Shown here: one piece after another, positions 7,760 to 10,338 of the stretch
Layout: each line of letters begins with the position of its first letter
Numbering within the stretch: the stretch's first letter is position 1
Assembly: GCA_003118195.1 (NCBI GenBank)
Contig: BEXV01000380.1
Span: 130,315-140,652, forward strand
Source of the DNA: Hemicentrotus pulcherrimus
Taxonomy: Eukaryota; Echinodermata; Echinoidea; Camarodonta; Strongylocentrotidae
Direction of reading: 5' to 3'
DNA: 10,338 bases
The notes under the pieces: generated by a model
Database searches by the model: none
The model's input: only the letters and a program-made list of their open reading frames with translations
Told to the model about the DNA's origin: nothing
Program-made: the position numbers and the translations under genes

Positions 7760-7907
7760 TCAGGTTTGATTATTTACGTCTGGGGACCGACCTTTAAACG
7801 TCACCATCCGAAAGACGTGACTCGGTTTCGAACCTGTGTCCTCAGCTGAATCAGTTTGTAACTTCCACTTTTTAGCTGGATTACAGGCGCACGCCACAAC
7901 GCCTAGT
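7760..7907 (-). mobile_element. SINE with a 7SL/Alu-like head, minus orientation
   Basis: Read on the minus strand from about 7907, the head is GGCGTTGTGGCGTGCGCC followed by TGTAATCCAGCT. This is nearly the 5' domain of 7SL RNA and Alu (TGGCGCGTGCC / TGTARTCCCAGCT), with one base of the CCC lost. A perfect pol III B box GGTTCGAAACC lies at 7834-7824. The A-like box TGGCGTGCGCC (7896-7886) and the B box are 51 bases apart, about the spacing of 7SL-derived Alu (near 53) and longer than in an intronless tRNA. CTGAGGACA just before the B box also recalls the Alu CTGAGGTCA. The 3' part, CACGTCTTTCGGATGGTGACG then GGTCGGTCCCC (about 7820-7776), looks like the tail shared by many sea urchin SINEs. 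The 5' edge near 7907 and 3' edge near 7760 are estimates. A tRNA-derived origin with chance resemblance is the alternative. Confidence 0.7.
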
Positions 7908-9892
7908 TATTAATGACAGAATAGACTTGTTTCATACAGGGGGTTAGGGTGTATGTACGATTGACAAATTTTTTACGGGGAGATATAGATTTTGATTTTT
8001 TTTTTAGTAAAGGGCAAATGAGAGGGGACCTTGCAAGACGTATCACATATTTGTGTTTGAGTTATCGCACCTTGAAACACTCAAACTTTTGAAATATTTT
8101 TGATTGGTCTTTGCCCAAACTTTCCCTGACTGTTTCTCTCCTTCTAGCTGCTTTTATTAAGACAGACTTGATATCAGTGATTGATTCTCAATTTTCATTT
8201 ATTGTAAAGCTGGTAATATTTGCTCGCTAAGAATTACTGCAATTACACAAGTGGTCTTGATTTGTCAAAATCCTATGATGTAGAATACTTCAATCACATA
8301 TAAACTAATTGTAGCAACTGCAATTCACAGAAGTGAATTTCCTGCTGTGAAAATATTCCAATAATGCCATCCTGAAAAAAGAGCAAAAATACCTAGTATT
8401 TCAGTATACATGGAATTTTAAGAACAATTCCTATATTTTCTTGTCATGTTAAAAAGATAACTCACGAGTGTTAGAAACACAAATGAAATATGCTATAAGG
8501 AAATTGTTGTAAGTTTTATTCAACATCTGCAAAATAAAATTATTTATTGTCTAAGGATGTCATTTAGGACAAGGATTTATATTTAAATTCAATCACAGAT
8601 AAACTAAAATGTAGTGCTTTTAAGTCATCCTTTTCATTTGATATAATTGTTTCACAAATCAAGTAACTCTGAATTCTTCCATTGCACAAGATTTTTACCA
8701 TTAAAAAATAGACAGGAAAAGGTAATTTGTTACATCTAATATCTTATCATTAGTTTTCATTCAATATCATGTATGATAAAAGAGGAATATGAAACAATAT
8801 AGAATAATTGATAATGCATAGTGTTTATTTGACGTTCTTTCAAAAATATGAAAATAAATACTTCCCAAACATAATTTCTAATTATGAAAAGTGAATGAGA
8901 ACACACAGTTTGTTTTATAAATATTTATTTATTTTATTCAAACTATCACACTTGCATTTCATAAATTGCCTGGCCTATACTTTACTTCTGTTTTTCCATT
9001 GCTACTTCTTTGACGTTACTAGGTAAAACAGATGTTAGAATTAAATGTAAAAAAATGTATTCAAAACATTAGATTTATGTTACTCTGTGTGCTAGCAATA
9101 CAAATTCAACTGTGTAACTTGAAATCTAGTAAAACATTTTTAGTGAAGAACTTATTGTGAGCCACTATTAAATATCAGATAGATCTTTCAGATGTATTTT
9201 AAGTGAATTTTGTAGACTCTAATAAATATGCATTGATATCACAAATAATCTATTAATCCTTCATCGTTATATATTTTTATGTACAGAGTTAGTTATTTAT
9301 GCATTTATGCTATACCTGTATATGGGGATGTCATCAAGTGTTTTGGCATGTGACATATTTTCTGTGACTTTAAAATAAAACTTCTTTTCCCCCTTTTTTT
9401 CCATTTTCGACTTTCCCTTTTCCCCAGAAATTTTTTTGACCCATCTCAAAATTATCTAGCAACACCCCTGTTAATGTATTGAAACTAAAAAGGTATTTAC
9501 AAACAGCTGCAAGAATATTGTGTGGAATAAGAAGCTCTGTTATTGAATAATCATATAATTATAGATCGTTTTAATCAAGAAATTTAAATATAAGTTCCGT
9601 TTCTTCTAATTTTCATGATTTTTAATTATCACTACATTTACTATTTTTTTGTCGTGAAGTTTTCCCTGTAAAAAAAAAATGTGTAAAAAAAAGTACAATA
9701 GATGCATAGATAGACGAAGTCATCTTCACAGAACTATAAAGCTAGAACTATATTATCTTTATTTTAACCATTGTCAAATAATTTACTCGAACACAAATAT
9801 GTACATATTTTCACTGAAATACAATTCATTGATGAATAAAAATTGGCTTTTGTTTAACCAAGGTAGCCACATCAGAACATTATACCCCTCTA
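7908..9892. other. Long AT-rich non-coding stretch
   Basis: About 2 kb without a supportable gene on either strand. Scattered AATAAA hexamers occur (for example 9374-9379, directly followed by a 22-base pyrimidine run at 9381-9402), so it could include the 3' UTR of a gene lying outside the window. A small perfect hairpin AATTCAC-AGAA-GTGAATT sits at 8322-8339. The segment around 7935-7975 (CAGGGGGTTAGGGTG) may be repeat-derived, but I cannot assign it. Confidence 0.55.
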
Positions 9893-10012
9893 CCCGCAGG
9901 CCCTGTAGCTGTACCGGTATTTACCCCCAGCAATTGCAGCAAGGATATTAATGTCGGGCTGTGATTCGAACCTTAAACTTTTAATGAGCTACTATACCAT
10001 AACACCTCCAAT
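9893..10012 (-). mobile_element. Degenerate tRNA-derived SINE, minus orientation
   Basis: On the minus strand, a B box GGTTCGAATC (9972-9963) is preceded by an A-box-like GGTATAGTAGCTC (9998-9986) within GGAGGTGTTATGG. The body that follows, GCCCGACATTAATATCC then GCAATTGCTGGGGG, shares the CATTAATCC-type motif with the SINE at about 5444. The two boxes are only 13 bases apart, far less than in a normal tRNA, so the anticodon arm looks deleted. The boundaries are approximate and no flanking duplication was found. Confidence 0.5.
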
Positions 10013-10192
10013 TATAGCCAGATGAATGGGAATATCCCTATCTTCAATTCAACTAAATGAAAAATCATTTACTTGAACAAAGTTAACTAATTTAATGCTG
10101 GAAATGCGTCAAAGATGTAAGGTGACCTTTCTGTTTGTGCATAAACATTTGTTAGTGATTTGATGATGAATCAGTCCCTCAACGAGGCAATA
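10013..10192. other. Non-coding spacer
   Basis: AT-rich sequence between the degenerate SINE and the terminal repeat cluster. I see no open frame or recognised repeat. Confidence 0.5.
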
Positions 10193-10276
10193 GTCCCCGT
10201 CAAGCTAGCTACATCAAGGCTAGCTACATCAAGCTATCTAGGTGGGGACAGTGATGAGACTTGCCTGGACGGGGAC
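10193..10276. repeat. Triplicated AGCTAGCTACATCA unit inside a GTCCCCGTC inverted repeat
   Basis: Three tandem units, CAAGCTAGCTACAT (10201-10214), CAAGGCTAGCTACAT (10215-10229) and CAAGCTATCTAGGT (10230-10243), lie between GTCCCCGTC (10193-10201) and its exact reverse complement GACGGGGAC (10268-10276). The arrangement suggests a small mobile or locally expanded element. The family is not recognised. Confidence 0.7.
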
Positions 10277-10300
10277 GAGGATAAAATTTGTAGGGGCAGA

Positions 10301-10338
10301 TCTACGGGGGTAGGGGGTTTAACCCCCCCCCCCCCCCC
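10301..10338. repeat. G-rich/C-run low-complexity end
   Basis: A G-rich stretch (CGGGGGTAGGGGGTTT, ending at 10320) is followed by AA and 16 C to the window edge. GGGGGTT-T-AACCCCC forms a short perfect palindrome at 10313-10327. The run may continue beyond the window or mark a contig end. Confidence 0.8.

Noticed and set aside
7870..7907. Human Alu contamination
   Set aside because: Similarity to Alu is limited to the head and B box; the interior and tail are not Alu, and the flanks match the rest of the window in style.
8322..8339. Small hairpin AATTCAC-AGAA-GTGAATT as a structured RNA
   Set aside because: A 7-bp AT-rich stem is expected by chance in several kilobases, and nothing around it supports a function.
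9679..9951. 90-residue plus-strand open frame as a gene
   Set aside because: It runs from poly-A-rich sequence into the degenerate SINE and has no recognisable domain.

Overview
The window is intron-containing animal DNA. It is AT-rich, has few open frames, and carries short exons with canonical GT..AG borders among dispersed repeats. The only gene I can support is the 3' half of a sirtuin 7 (SIRT7) orthologue on the + strand. The repeat types (tRNA-derived SINEs with GGTTCGAAACC-type B boxes, a GTGTTTCATAAAGCTGTTCG foldback element, a GGTCTAAT-type minisatellite, frequent ACCGGTA words) fit my memory of sea urchin genomes. An echinoid is therefore my best guess; I could not run a search to confirm it.

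Layout of the gene: 1-73 is the end of an intron. SIRT7 exons lie at 74-310, 660-740, 2502-2608 and 3620-4028 (stop codon included). All four join in frame and encode about 277 residues: the zinc-ribbon region, the second half of the NAD-binding fold, and a long charged nuclear C-terminal tail. The N-terminal exons, including the catalytic histidine, lie upstream of the window.

The introns are full of repeats. The 741-2501 intron has a nested palindrome (791-857) and an antisense, broken LINE ORF1-like gene (about 1432-2236). The 2609-3619 intron has a 17-copy minisatellite with a period of about 16 bp, starting 22 bases past the donor GT begins, and a large, nearly perfect foldback (3372-3526) ending 93 bases before the last exon.

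From 4029 to the end no protein-coding gene is visible. The stretch holds the SIRT7 3' UTR of unknown length, a tRNA-Met-like SINE (about 5444-5660), a foldback MITE (7300-7470), a minus-strand SINE whose head looks like 7SL RNA/Alu (about 7760-7907), a degenerate minus-strand tRNA-like SINE (about 9893-10012), and a terminal cluster with a triplicated 14-15 bp unit, G-rich DNA and a run of 16 C at the window edge.

The most interesting points are the 7SL/Alu-like SINE head outside mammals, the intronic foldback beside the last SIRT7 exon, and the long SIRT7 tail with a predicted SUMO site. Nothing here is a new multi-gene system.
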